This document shows positions 24,108 to 32,926 of a DNA stretch of 39,175 bases, one piece after another. Position 1 is the first letter of the stretch; each line of letters begins with the position of its first letter. The notes under the pieces were generated by a model. It saw nothing but the letters and a program-made list of their open reading frames with translations, ran no database searches and was not told the origin of the DNA. The stretch comes from Actinomycetes bacterium (GTDB taxonomy: Bacteria; Actinomycetota; Acidimicrobiia; Acidimicrobiales; JAMCPL01): positions 1 to 39,175 of the forward strand of contig JAJZWU010000015.1 in the NCBI GenBank assembly GCA_021846515.1, read 5' to 3'. Position numbers and translations under genes: made by a program.

Positions 24108-26561
24108 ATGTCGTATCTGCAATACATACAGACAGGTGGGAACGGATGGGGAATTAAGAGGCGGCAGCTTAAGATAGCAAGTACCGCCATCACAGCATTG
24201 ATAATAGTAACCGTAAACCTTATAGGCGTCTTATTGTTGCCGGCCTCTCAGGCTGCCAACGCAGCAACACCATTAGCACCATCTGGAGGCCAGGTGACAC
24301 CGGTTGCCAATTCAGTCTCCACCTCAGCAGGCAGCCAGGCCTATACCGGCGTCAAGCCATTCCGGATTGCAGACACCAGACCGGTATACGGATGTGGCAA
24401 CGTGACTCCTTCTGGGCCTCTCGGGCCAAACGCAACGGTTACCCTTACGGTAGTTGGGGCCACACCGTGCGAGAGTACCTCCGGTAGCGTACCATCAAGC
24501 GCTACTGCGGTAGTTATAAACGTCACGGTGACGGAAGGAACTGCACCAGGCTTTCTTACCGTATTTCCCACCGGGACGACCAAGTCTACCTCATCCAACC
24601 TCAATTGGCAGGCCGGCCAAACAGTACCGAATCTGGTCACCGTGGAATTGGGAAGCAACGGAGATGTAAGTATCTACAACGGCTCAGATGGTACTACGAA
24701 TATAATTGCTGACGTAGAGGGATACTTCAGTCCTGCAAGCTCATCGAGTGGAGTTGGTGACTACCAGCCAATCTCACCTCACCGCATCTGCGACACCAGG
24801 CCATCCAATGTCTCTGGGCTTACCGATCAATGCACCGGACATACACTCATTGCAGGCACTTCATCCCAAGTGCTGGCGGTACAGGTAGCCGGTCATGGCA
24901 CACTGCCCGTTACAGGGGTAAGTGCAGTCGTTGTTAACGTCACTGCAGTAGACCCAAGCAACTCCGGCTTCTTCACCGTATACCCAGCTGGTACAAATAG
25001 GCCTGAGACATCCACCGTGAACTTCTCTCCTTACGAAACGGTGCCAAACCGTGCAATAATCGGACTTGGAACCAACGGATCTATAAACATCTACAGTTCG
25101 GCTGGGAGTGCCGACGCCATCGTAGATATTACCGGCTACTACTTGGATTCTTCTGCACCTGTAGGTTCGGGCAGCCTATTCAAGCCCATTTCTCCGCAAC
25201 GAATATGTGACACCAGATCTTCCAGCGTATCTGGGCTTACCGACCAGTGCACCGGCCATACTCTTGTTGCCAACTCGTCTTACCAGACCATTGAAATCCA
25301 GGTTGCAGGACTGGGAGGTTCACCGGCATCAACGGGAACTACTCCTCCTACGGCAGTCGTCCTTAACGTAACAGTTACCGACACCACCAAAAGCAGTTAC
25401 CTGACCGTCTATCCCGGTGTTCCAGGCACAAACAGTACAATGCCCACAGTATCCGACCTGAACTGGACGGCGGGTGTGACCAGAGCAAATATGGTAGTCG
25501 CCACCATGGCGCCGGGTGGAACGGTAGATCTGTATAACTTTTCCGGTTCTGCTGATGTCGTGGTAGACGTCATGGGGTATTACACCGCGGCATCTACAAC
25601 TTGGACAGAGGCACTGCCAGCCACTCCGATCACCGGAACGGCACCACTTTCCGGCGCACCGGCAAACAGTTCTCTTATGTATGGTCAGACCGTATATGAT
25701 GCCAACACCAATGAGGTAATACTATTCGGCGGCGCGGAAAATAGTCTCTATGCTGGGTCCAACACCACTTGGACATGGAACGGGTCTTCCTGGCAACAGC
25801 AGTCTTCAGCCGCTACTCCCTCACCCAGGTGGGGAGAGGCTATGGCCTATGATCCCGCCAATGATACTGTAGTAATGTTCGGCGGGATGGTCACCGGCAA
25901 TGTCAATATCACCGCCTCAAATAGCACTTGGATTTGGGACGGTACCAACTGGACCAAGGCATCTCCGGTAACGAGCCCAGCACCAGGAGAGAATGAGGCC
26001 ATGGTATACGATGCCGCCCTTGGTGACATTGTCCTATATACCGACTCAGGTAATACCTGGACATGGGATGGTACCAACTGGACAAAGCTCTCGCCTGCCG
26101 CAAGTCCCGGTCCACTTTGCACGGAGTCGATGGCTTACGATTCTTCCAGTTCCACTGTGCTGCTGTTTGGTGGTTACTATAATTCCAGTCCGCCCAGCAA
26201 CGCGCCCTGCGGGGGAAATTCCCAGGGTGATACTGCACTCGATGCCACATGGAGCTTTAACGGCTCGACATGGACGAAGCTTAGTCCCACAAATTCTCCT
26301 CCTGCACGCGCCCAGGCAGCGATGGCTTATGATCCAAACACCAGCCAAATAATCCTCTTTGGAGGATGCGCCGGATACAGTCAAAACTGCAACGCGCTTG
26401 CCGACACCTGGACATGGGATGGCACCAATTGGACACAGGCGAGTCCACAATCGAGCCCACCAGGAGGTGACGGGCAAAATGGCATGGCATGGGATGCAGG
26501 CACCGATGTAATGGTCATGGTAGGAAACGGCGGGTCCACATGGCAGTATCCAACTTTGTAG
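24108..26561 (+). CDS. Secreted protein with three PxRxxDTR repeats and a Kelch-type propeller
   Basis: The frame is open from 24033, but TAAGGAGG sits 9 nt before the ATG at 24108, which is the better start (818 residues). A signal peptide covers about residues 20-50 (ITALIIVTVNLIGVLLLP, then ASQAANAA). Three PxRxxDTR modules follow, with motifs near residues 83, 223 and 361. From about 515 to the end are five or six Kelch-like repeats (MAYDPANDTVVMFGG, TWTWDGTNWTKLSP). No catalytic residues are visible. The protein is probably exported and adhesive or structural. The module order is the reverse of the 866-aa protein at 16783, where the repeats come first. The fused sigma/anti-sigma gene starts 48 nt downstream and may share its transcript. 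Confidence 0.85.
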   Translation: MSYLQYIQTGGNGWGIKRRQLKIASTAITALIIVTVNLIGVLLLPASQAANAATPLAPSGGQVTPVANSVSTSAGSQAYTGVKPFRIADTRPVYGCGNVTPSGPLGPNATVTLTVVGATPCESTSGSVPSSATAVVINVTVTEGTAPGFLTVFPTGTTKSTSSNLNWQAGQTVPNLVTVELGSNGDVSIYNGSDGTTNIIADVEGYFSPASSSSGVGDYQPISPHRICDTRPSNVSGLTDQCTGHTLIAGTSSQVLAVQVAGHGTLPVTGVSAVVVNVTAVDPSNSGFFTVYPAGTNRPETSTVNFSPYETVPNRAIIGLGTNGSINIYSSAGSADAIVDITGYYLDSSAPVGSGSLFKPISPQRICDTRSSSVSGLTDQCTGHTLVANSSYQTIEIQVAGLGGSPASTGTTPPTAVVLNVTVTDTTKSSYLTVYPGVPGTNSTMPTVSDLNWTAGVTRANMVVATMAPGGTVDLYNFSGSADVVVDVMGYYTAASTTWTEALPATPITGTAPLSGAPANSSLMYGQTVYDANTNEVILFGGAENSLYAGSNTTWTWNGSSWQQQSSAATPSPRWGEAMAYDPANDTVVMFGGMVTGNVNITASNSTWIWDGTNWTKASPVTSPAPGENEAMVYDAALGDIVLYTDSGNTWTWDGTNWTKLSPAASPGPLCTESMAYDSSSSTVLLFGGYYNSSPPSNAPCGGNSQGDTALDATWSFNGSTWTKLSPTNSPPARAQAAMAYDPNTSQIILFGGCAGYSQNCNALADTWTWDGTNWTQASPQSSPPGGDGQNGMAWDAGTDVMVMVGNGGSTWQYPTL

Positions 26562-26609
26562 GCTCATCCATATAATTGACTCGTAGCAGTCTGTGATCTG
26601 CAGGTAAGT

Positions 26610-28994
26610 ATGGATAACACTGAGCCGTCATCTGCCGCAGAGGAGAAGGATACGCAGGGAGTCGGTGGCGACCAGCCAAGAGCAGTCGGTAAGCAGCCGG
26701 AGGTCGCCACCGATCGACCCAACTACAGGCAGGCAGGGGAGTCGGGCAACGATAGCAATGTAGCCGATGATGAGTCGTTCGCCGAAGTTTACAGGCGGTA
26801 CGCTCCCGGAATTTACGATTACCTTGTACGAACGGTACGTTTCCCCGAAGCCGCGGAAGATATACTACAGGCTACCTTTTTAATCGCTTTTGAGCAGAGA
26901 ACTACATTGAGAGATCCGGCAAAGATGAAGGGTTGGTTATTTAAGATAGCCCACAACCAGGCAATGAATTATTTCCACCGCCATAGCAAAGAAGCTGTCA
27001 TAGATGCCCCAGAAATGGAATCTTCCACGATAGGCCCAGAAATGGCTGTTTTAAGCGCTGAAGCATCTGAACTCGTCTGGTCGGCAGCAAGCAGTCTTAA
27101 TTCCAGGCAACACGAGATACTTGAGCTAACAGTGCGTCAAGGACTATCTACTGCTGAAGTTGCCGAGGTGCTGGGCATGCGGACATCCCATACCGCCGTG
27201 CTCATCCACCGGGCAAGAGAGTCTCTGGCTGGAGCAGTGAGAAATCTTTTGGTAGTCCGCAATAGATCGCGCTGCAACCAACTCGCTGCATTGGTGCCTG
27301 GTCAGGTAAGAGAACTCACTCCATCGCAGAGAATCACTATAGACAAGCATATGCGATACTGTGATACGTGCAGACGTCTCGGCGACGAGTTGATTGCGCC
27401 GGAGGCGGTACTGGCCGCCATAGCCCCAGTAGCGCTTCCGCACCATCTTTCTATGAGATATGGAGGATGGCAGCTTGTATCGTCACGGTTTCCAGCCTCT
27501 GGCCATGCAGTGCCAAGGTCGACCAGATCAGACAGTCATGCTATTCGCCATGCCATGCTATCACGTAAAGCGATTATATCTGCAAGTACAATCGTAGTCG
27601 TCATGCTGATTGCCGGTGTTACCGCGCTCTTCCTTGCCGGAATGCCGCACAATGTGGGTTCGCCGGGGTTGCATACATCGAACGTTTCGTCACATGCGGG
27701 TGGTACCTCAACATCATCTCATCGTAACGTATCAGGCTCCAACAGCTCACCTGTTATCGTTGGTAAGTCTTCGGGAGGAATGTCGGATGTCATAGTACTT
27801 GCCGATGAACCGTCGACAGGCCCGACTGGCTCCACCGAACAGGCTCACCCCATCGACACTGCTCGCCAGGTCGTACTGGACAAGATAAACCCTTATACCG
27901 GACATGTCCATACGATTGCACTACTCGGTTCTGGTCGCTCTTTTGGTAGTGAGCTGTTCCCAGACGGCAGTCATGCTCTTGTGCTAATTACCGAGGAAAA
28001 CACTGCGGGCGTACCCAATGGCATGCAGGCAGTAGACTTGGTAGACCTGAAGGATGGAACCGTGCATGCCATCACCAGTCTGCCTGTAGCAGCACCATTC
28101 AATTATTACCTGCCATTCCAGGTAGCAGGGGAGGACACTGTGGGTATTGCAGGGCCAATGTACACCGGCAATGGGTATATAGACGGCTTTATAAAGGAGT
28201 CGCCCAATAGCTATGCCTGGACGGTGTCACCCGGTGGTGCAACTACTCAAATATGGTCGTGGTCGGACTCCACATTCTCAGGATTTTTGGGATCTGCCCA
28301 GTCCAATGGGACCACCAATGGCTTGAATGTACAGCCCTATTACGTCTACTCATCCGATTGCCTTTACATGGATGTGGAGCCACTGTACTACGCCTATCCA
28401 CAGACATTTCCTCCACCACCCAATGCTGAGTTTGCCGCATGCAACAATAGGCTCAACCAAGTGTTACCTGTAGCACGCGCCCGATTAAGCATCACTGCCT
28501 TAACTGATGGAACGCTCGCGTACTCTTACCCCGCCTGCCAACAGCAACCGGAAAGTCAAACCAACGTCGGTACGCAATCAAGCAACTGCCAGTCAAAAGG
28601 AAATCCTGCATATATAAGCCTACACGTAGGACGATCCGTTCCTTCTCCAACAGCGGTATCTCTTAAAGCTACTCAGATGTATGTGCTTCCGGGCCCTGGT
28701 TTAAAATCAGTGACACTGGTTGCAGAGGCTACAAGCAACGACTGGCAATACTCCGTATGGACTCCAGGTTCACCCAGGTCATCGCCGGTGCCGCTGACAA
28801 ACATTGACAACGACATGTCTCCACAAGGAGTATGGTCTCCATCTGGTGGCATATTTGTAACCGGGATAGTTCCCAGCTCCACGTCGGGTACTCCCACTCG
28901 GCTTGTGGATTTAAGCCGGTCGGGCAAGATGAGCAATCTCGCGTCATTCCCGCCTGCCACTGTGTTGACGGTACTGGGCTTCATAAATACCTAA
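26610..28994 (+). CDS. ECF sigma factor fused to zinc anti-sigma motif, membrane span and extracellular domain
   Basis: Sigma region 2 (about residues 55-130: FAEVYRRYAPGIYDYLVRT, then AEDILQATFLIAF and WLFKIAHNQAMNYF) and region 4 (about 150-210: LNSRQHEILELTVRQGLS to RTSHTAVLIHRARESL) are complete. Residues about 224-265 carry a ZAS-like motif, HMRYCDTC (H-x3-C-x2-C). A single membrane span lies at about 320-343, and the remaining 450 residues are outside, Ser/Gly/Pro-rich and probably beta-propeller-like. Normally sigma and anti-sigma are separate proteins; here one polypeptide could tether the sigma domain to the membrane until a signal or proteolysis frees it. That mechanism is inferred. 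Likely targets include the neighbouring secreted-protein genes. Confidence 0.85.
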   Translation: MDNTEPSSAAEEKDTQGVGGDQPRAVGKQPEVATDRPNYRQAGESGNDSNVADDESFAEVYRRYAPGIYDYLVRTVRFPEAAEDILQATFLIAFEQRTTLRDPAKMKGWLFKIAHNQAMNYFHRHSKEAVIDAPEMESSTIGPEMAVLSAEASELVWSAASSLNSRQHEILELTVRQGLSTAEVAEVLGMRTSHTAVLIHRARESLAGAVRNLLVVRNRSRCNQLAALVPGQVRELTPSQRITIDKHMRYCDTCRRLGDELIAPEAVLAAIAPVALPHHLSMRYGGWQLVSSRFPASGHAVPRSTRSDSHAIRHAMLSRKAIISASTIVVVMLIAGVTALFLAGMPHNVGSPGLHTSNVSSHAGGTSTSSHRNVSGSNSSPVIVGKSSGGMSDVIVLADEPSTGPTGSTEQAHPIDTARQVVLDKINPYTGHVHTIALLGSGRSFGSELFPDGSHALVLITEENTAGVPNGMQAVDLVDLKDGTVHAITSLPVAAPFNYYLPFQVAGEDTVGIAGPMYTGNGYIDGFIKESPNSYAWTVSPGGATTQIWSWSDSTFSGFLGSAQSNGTTNGLNVQPYYVYSSDCLYMDVEPLYYAYPQTFPPPPNAEFAACNNRLNQVLPVARARLSITALTDGTLAYSYPACQQQPESQTNVGTQSSNCQSKGNPAYISLHVGRSVPSPTAVSLKATQMYVLPGPGLKSVTLVAEATSNDWQYSVWTPGSPRSSPVPLTNIDNDMSPQGVWSPSGGIFVTGIVPSSTSGTPTRLVDLSRSGKMSNLASFPPATVLTVLGFINT

Positions 28995-29055
28995 AAATAG
29001 TTTTACCTATGCTCTAGCTGCGTCTTGCTAGGCTCTATAGTTAAGTGTTACACGG

Positions 29056-29070
29056 GTGATATAATATCAC
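29056..29070 (+). promoter_or_regulatory. Palindrome GTGATATAATATCAC over a TATAAT box
   Basis: This 15-bp palindrome contains TATAAT (29060-29065), so a protein bound here would cover the -10 element. An ATG follows at 29075, about where transcription would begin. The target may be the 21-codon frame below or nothing at all now. Confidence 0.4.
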
Positions 29071-29074
29071 GCGT

Positions 29075-29140
29075 ATGAATACTTTAGACATCCTCAACGC
29101 TAGTGTATGGCAGTCCATGAGCCTCTCCCACCGGTTTTGA
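29075..29140 (+). CDS. Possible leaderless small protein or gene fragment (21 aa)
   Basis: The frame reads MNTLDILNASVWQSMSLSHRF and stops. It has no ribosome site but begins 10 nt after a TATAAT box inside a palindrome, as leaderless actinobacterial genes do. The sequence is not recognised. It may be the start of a truncated gene rather than a working peptide. Confidence 0.2.
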   Translation: MNTLDILNASVWQSMSLSHRF

Positions 29141-29215
29141 CAGCAATATACCGTTATGAGTGGCTAGCCGTTGCAAATGAGTTATCAATAGCTAACATCT
29201 CACTTTCACCTCTTT

Positions 29216-29244
29216 CGAGGTTCCAATCCTAAGATTGGTTCTCG
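29216..29244. terminator. Hairpin beyond the end of the MFS transporter gene
   Basis: CGAG plus CCAATC pair with GATTGG plus CTCG, with a small internal mismatch and the loop CTAA. It lies 23 nt past the MFS stop and between converging transcripts, so it may act as a bidirectional terminator. There is no strong T run on either strand. Confidence 0.35.
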
Positions 29245-29266
29245 TCTCACCACAACCAGCAAACAA

Positions 29267-30625
29267 CTACTTCCTTACAGGCGTGAGACGAGAATAGTAA
29301 TCACCCAGCCGGCGCGTCTCTGTTAGCCAGAATATAATCGCTATCAACCCAAAAAATGCCCCAAGGGCACAATCGGCCAGCCACCCTTCTTTCTCGTAAA
29401 GCACTGCGGAAGCTGCTGAACCTATAGTGCCGCCTATGAAATAAGAGGCCATGTATATAGCGGTAACGCGACCCTCAGCGTGGTGGCGAAGGCGGTAGAT
29501 GAGAGACTGGTTGGAAACCTGAGCCCCCCACACACCCAGATCCAAAAGGATGATTCCTGCCAAAAGCGGCACCAGAGAGGTGAGCGGCAGGGCGAGAAGC
29601 GCAAACGCCAACGTAGTAAAGCTAAAGAAGACTACGGAAGCCATACGGCCATGACCATTGTCAGTCAGTTTCCCTGCTATTGAAGCACAAGTCGATCCAG
29701 CCGCACCAGCCAAGCCAAACAATCCTATCTCAATAGTATCGTAGTGATATGGCGCCCCCGAAAGCAAGAAAGCCAGATTTGTCCAAAGTACGCTGAAAGC
29801 AGCAAAGCTTACAGCGCCGTAGAGAGAGCGTCGCCTAAGTATTGGTTCTTCGCGAAAGATAACAAACACTGAATGCAACAATCTGTGGTAACCAATATCC
29901 AGCTGTGGCCTCAGGCGAGGTAGTACCGACCAGAGTAGTAGTGCCATTATTAGCATGGCTACAGCGGCTATCCAGTAGACACTTCGCCAACCTGCAGCTT
30001 GGGCCAGTGCTCCAGATACTGTTCGAGCCAGTACTATGCCAAGTAGCAGGCCACTCATTGTCCGCCCAACCATGGCTCCTCTATTATGCACAGTAGATAC
30101 GGTAGCTACGAAGGATACCAGCACTTGGGCCACCACGGAAGTCGCACCTATACCCACGGCAATCATCTCGAGTGGAGCAAGAGAAGGAGATAGGCTAAAC
30201 ACGGCGAGGGTGACAGAAGACAATACAAGTAGCAAGATGATCATCCTCTTCCTCTCCACCAGGTCTCCAAGCGGAAGTAGTAAAAGTATCCCTATGGCAA
30301 AGCCAAACTGGGTAGCAGTTACAAGCATGCCCGCTGTAGCTGAAGTGGTGTGGAACTCGACAGCTATATCATGAAGAAGGGGCTGCACATAGTAGACATT
30401 TGCTACTGTTAACCCTCCTGCAGCTGCTATTATGATCACCAGCCAGTTGGGCAATCCGGCTCCATGTTGCGCATAGGCAGCATTACGAAAAGATATCTTA
30501 CGCTTTTGGCTCTTGCCACTATTCCGAAGGGCATCTGTGTCGTAAATACCGTCTTTGTTGGATACCGTAGGTTCACCTATTGAATAATTATTGTAAGACG
30601 ATATATTTTCATATTCCATGTGCAT
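29267..30625 (-). CDS. MFS transporter, probable drug/metabolite exporter
   Basis: Twelve hydrophobic segments span residues about 55-445. The first has VANVYYVQPLLHDIA and the second-third loop GDLVERKRM, both typical of the 12-span exporters of the YNFM/arabinose-efflux type. It would move small molecules across the cytoplasmic membrane by proton exchange; no substrate can be named. The first 50 residues are hydrophilic. Start choice between ATGs at 30625 and 30619 is uncertain because neither has a clear ribosome site. It stands alone between convergent and divergent neighbours. Confidence 0.85.
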   Translation of the reverse strand: MHMEYENISSYNNYSIGEPTVSNKDGIYDTDALRNSGKSQKRKISFRNAAYAQHGAGLPNWLVIIIAAAGGLTVANVYYVQPLLHDIAVEFHTTSATAGMLVTATQFGFAIGILLLLPLGDLVERKRMIILLLVLSSVTLAVFSLSPSLAPLEMIAVGIGATSVVAQVLVSFVATVSTVHNRGAMVGRTMSGLLLGIVLARTVSGALAQAAGWRSVYWIAAVAMLIMALLLWSVLPRLRPQLDIGYHRLLHSVFVIFREEPILRRRSLYGAVSFAAFSVLWTNLAFLLSGAPYHYDTIEIGLFGLAGAAGSTCASIAGKLTDNGHGRMASVVFFSFTTLAFALLALPLTSLVPLLAGIILLDLGVWGAQVSNQSLIYRLRHHAEGRVTAIYMASYFIGGTIGSAASAVLYEKEGWLADCALGAFFGLIAIIFWLTETRRLGDYYSRLTPVRK

Positions 30626-30807
30626 TAGTCTAATAGGAGTGTTGGTAAGTTCTATTTATCTGGTTGGCTGGCAGCTTGGCCATAATTACGACCGATCAAG
30701 GCAATTTCACAATAGATGCTACAACTATGATACAAAACAGAAATTCCAACTAAAAAATAAGCGGCAAATGGTACGCAAATGGTACATGTATTTGTTAATA
30801 TTAAATT

Positions 30808-31428
30808 ATGTCAATCGGCATAGTAACAGAAGAAACAACGAGCAAAATCGACAAAAAGCAGAGTTCTCCTTCGGACGATTTCAGGATCGTCCCGCTTAAG
30901 GGAATACCGGTTGCTGCAATTATCATTATAGGGTTGATCGTAGCAATAGCCACCAACAAACTGTGGGCACTTGATTTTTTCCATGTTGTCGGTGGGGGAC
31001 TGTGGACAGCAACCGACCTATTCATTGGTCTCTTTATAGGACCTATGGTTCTCGCAAAACTATCAATACCGGCCAGAGTAGAGTTCTCGCGAAGGTTCAT
31101 GCCCAAGATGATCATTATCATGCCCGTACTGGTAACCATGACCCTGGCCGGTGGGTTCCAGTTGGCTCTCAAATCTCACTACCTGCAGGCAGCAGCACCA
31201 GAACATGCTTGGCTTATAGCAGCGTTCTGTGTTGTCGGTGTGATGTTGGTAGTAGCCATGGGGACTCTTGGCCCGGCCAACCTCGCAATACTCTTTGAGC
31301 TGAAAAAGCCCGAACCAAATGGGGAGATAATAAGTCGCTTGATGGCCAGGTTTGTCTATGGCGCAGCAATTCTAGGTCTCATGCAGATTGCTACACTCAT
31401 TATCATGACCAGGGTGGCAACGCTATGA
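30808..31428 (+). CDS. Four-span membrane protein, CopD-like appearance
   Basis: After about 30 hydrophilic residues come four hydrophobic segments (about 33-53, 58-80, 95-118, 135-160) and a last one near 182-202. FFHVVGGGLWTATDLFIG at the second segment, with a His in the membrane, resembles CopD/DUF2269-type proteins. No function is established. Its stop overlaps the start of the next membrane gene (ATGA), so the two are probably made together and may form a complex. Confidence 0.6.
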   Translation: MSIGIVTEETTSKIDKKQSSPSDDFRIVPLKGIPVAAIIIIGLIVAIATNKLWALDFFHVVGGGLWTATDLFIGLFIGPMVLAKLSIPARVEFSRRFMPKMIIIMPVLVTMTLAGGFQLALKSHYLQAAAPEHAWLIAAFCVVGVMLVVAMGTLGPANLAILFELKKPEPNGEIISRLMARFVYGAAILGLMQIATLIIMTRVATL

Positions 31429-31892
31429 ACAGCACTGGCAAGTTGGATTCCGTTGATGTCAAGACACCGGCAGAGGAGGGGAGTAGGGCAGATGCCGACT
31501 TCTGGAAACGCCCCATACCACCGGTAGATAAGATTGCCCTCATTTCACTAATTATCATCGTAATTGATGGTGTGTATATGGCATCATATTTACCTCGTCA
31601 TGCACCAATGGGAGTTATAATCGGGCTGCTTATAGCATCGGGGGCATTTTTAATGGCAGCATGTATTACGGTAAGCAGAATCAGACCATTTGCCTGGGAT
31701 AAGTTCTTTCTGGTGCTTCGCTGGGTGATAGTGGAGTACATCGTAGAAGCTGGAATGCTGGAATATGTATTCGCTTATGATCACGTAAGGGGGAGTATGC
31801 TGGCCATACTCACGATTGCACTATTCATCTTTGCAAGCGATATACCAATAATAATGGCGTTTACAGTGGCCAGATTCCAGAATCCCAGTTGA
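31425..31892 (+). CDS. Small four-span membrane protein, partner of the preceding gene
   Basis: No family is recognised. A hydrophilic N-terminus of about 37 residues is followed by four hydrophobic segments (about 38-56, 62-82, 100-118, 122-150). The ATG overlaps the preceding stop, so it is translationally coupled. Together the pair looks like a two-subunit integral membrane complex of unknown role. Confidence 0.65.
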   Translation: MNSTGKLDSVDVKTPAEEGSRADADFWKRPIPPVDKIALISLIIIVIDGVYMASYLPRHAPMGVIIGLLIASGAFLMAACITVSRIRPFAWDKFFLVLRWVIVEYIVEAGMLEYVFAYDHVRGSMLAILTIALFIFASDIPIIMAFTVARFQNPS

Positions 31893-31934
31893 TTCGGCAT
31901 GGTCAACAGTATCGGGGATATTTTGGTTAATACA

Positions 31935-31962
31935 TGCATTATGCAGGCACAGATGATATAAT
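31935..31962 (+). promoter_or_regulatory. Promoter and small palindrome of the VapBC-type operon
   Basis: TGCATT at 31935-31940 and TATAAT at 31957-31962 are 16 nt apart. TGCATTATGCA (31935-31945) is a palindrome over the -35 element, suitable as an antitoxin operator. The -10 box ends 6 nt before the antitoxin ATG, so the message is probably leaderless. Confidence 0.5.
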
Positions 31963-31968
31963 AATTGC

Positions 31969-32205
31969 ATGTCTGTTTCTATTACCATACGTGATGTTCC
32001 CGACGAGACAAAGAACGAGTTGGCTGCCCGTGCAGCACTATCAGGACGATCCTTGCAAGAGTATCTACGGATGAGACTCATTGAAATTGCTTCCAGTCCT
32101 GACGCAGATATCCTAATGGCACAAATACGTTCTCGTAAAGATACGGTTGGGTCCCTGCTTACGCCTGAGCGGATAATAGCCTACCGTGATGCCGACCGCA
32201 GATGA
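31969..32205 (+). CDS. VapB/FitA-type ribbon-helix-helix antitoxin
   Basis: SVSITIRDVPDETKNELAAR is a ribbon-helix-helix DNA-binding strand and helix, followed by SLQEYLRMRLIEIA, as in FitA/VapB antitoxins. The C-terminal half should wrap the toxin. Its stop overlaps the toxin ATG (ATGA). It would neutralise the PIN toxin encoded next and repress their shared promoter. Confidence 0.85.
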   Translation: MSVSITIRDVPDETKNELAARAALSGRSLQEYLRMRLIEIASSPDADILMAQIRSRKDTVGSLLTPERIIAYRDADRR

Positions 32206-32615
32206 GTTTGGTGGTTGATGCTTCGGTAGTGGTAGCTGCCTTGATCGACTCTGGGCCGGTGGGCCGGTGGGCAGAAACGATCTTAGTGAAACAGTCTCTT
32301 TGCGCCCCGCACCTCATGCCTGTAGAAGCTGCAAATATATTGCGTCGTGCTACAATAGGAAGGGATATATCAGTCGACATGGCTACGGTCTGCCATGGAG
32401 ATCTTACCAACCTACAGGTAGAGTTATTCCCGTATTACCCATTTGCATTACGCGCGTGGGAGCTGCATCCGAATATAACGCTTTACGACGCATGGTACGT
32501 AGCACTGGCTGAATCCATAGGATCAAAGTTGGCAACACTCGATACCAGGCTGGCACGTTCGCCTGGTCCTGTATGTGATTTTATGTTGCCGCCTGAAGGT
32601 AGACCCGAACCATAA
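32202..32615 (+). CDS. VapC-type PIN-domain ribonuclease toxin
   Basis: The PIN-domain acidic residues are in place: VVDASVVV (D6), PVEAANIL (Glu near residue 46), YDAWYVALAE (Asp near 98) and TLDTRLA (Asp near 116). Length (137 residues) is normal for VapC, so the toxin looks intact. VapC proteins cleave specific tRNA or rRNA when the antitoxin is degraded. It forms a coupled operon with the antitoxin at 31969, in contrast to the broken pair at 16293-16645. Confidence 0.88.
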   Translation: MSLVVDASVVVAALIDSGPVGRWAETILVKQSLCAPHLMPVEAANILRRATIGRDISVDMATVCHGDLTNLQVELFPYYPFALRAWELHPNITLYDAWYVALAESIGSKLATLDTRLARSPGPVCDFMLPPEGRPEP

Positions 32616-32926
32616 TGTCGCATAAGGTAAGACTGCAACTAGCCATAAAAATGCGATGCCAGCTTACTGTCCTTCCATCGATAAAAGGCCATCCAGCCAA
32701 TCATTGAACGTAAGAGAGCGCATCCTCCATCCGTGAGAGCCGGGAGTTCACACAGTGCTAGTGGAGCACATCGTAGTAACATCTGCCATTAACTTGACAT
32801 AAGATACATTATCGGACATTTTCTGAAGTGGGAGATTGTATTTGCTGTAGCGGCCAATAAAAGACCGTGCTGGGAATTGTTGATATGTTGTTGAACCAAA
32901 TGGTCCCTTGCAGAGTCTTAATATAC

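Noticed and set aside
26046-26567. 173-codon minus-strand frame opposite the Kelch repeats
   Set aside because: It is a mirror of the repetitive Kelch sequence and has no domain of its own.
29219-29230. GGTTCCAATCC, similar to a tRNA T-loop
   Set aside because: No acceptor stem, D-arm or anticodon arm could be built around it; it is part of a hairpin past the MFS gene.
30618-30899. 93-codon plus-strand frame between the MFS and membrane-pair genes
   Set aside because: It is Asn/Arg-rich, low in motif content, and overlaps the start of the membrane-protein gene in another frame.
32794-32822. TTGACA as a -35 box for the ECF sigma gene
   Set aside because: At 17 nt the -10 would be CATTTT, a poor match, and the gene start is uncertain.
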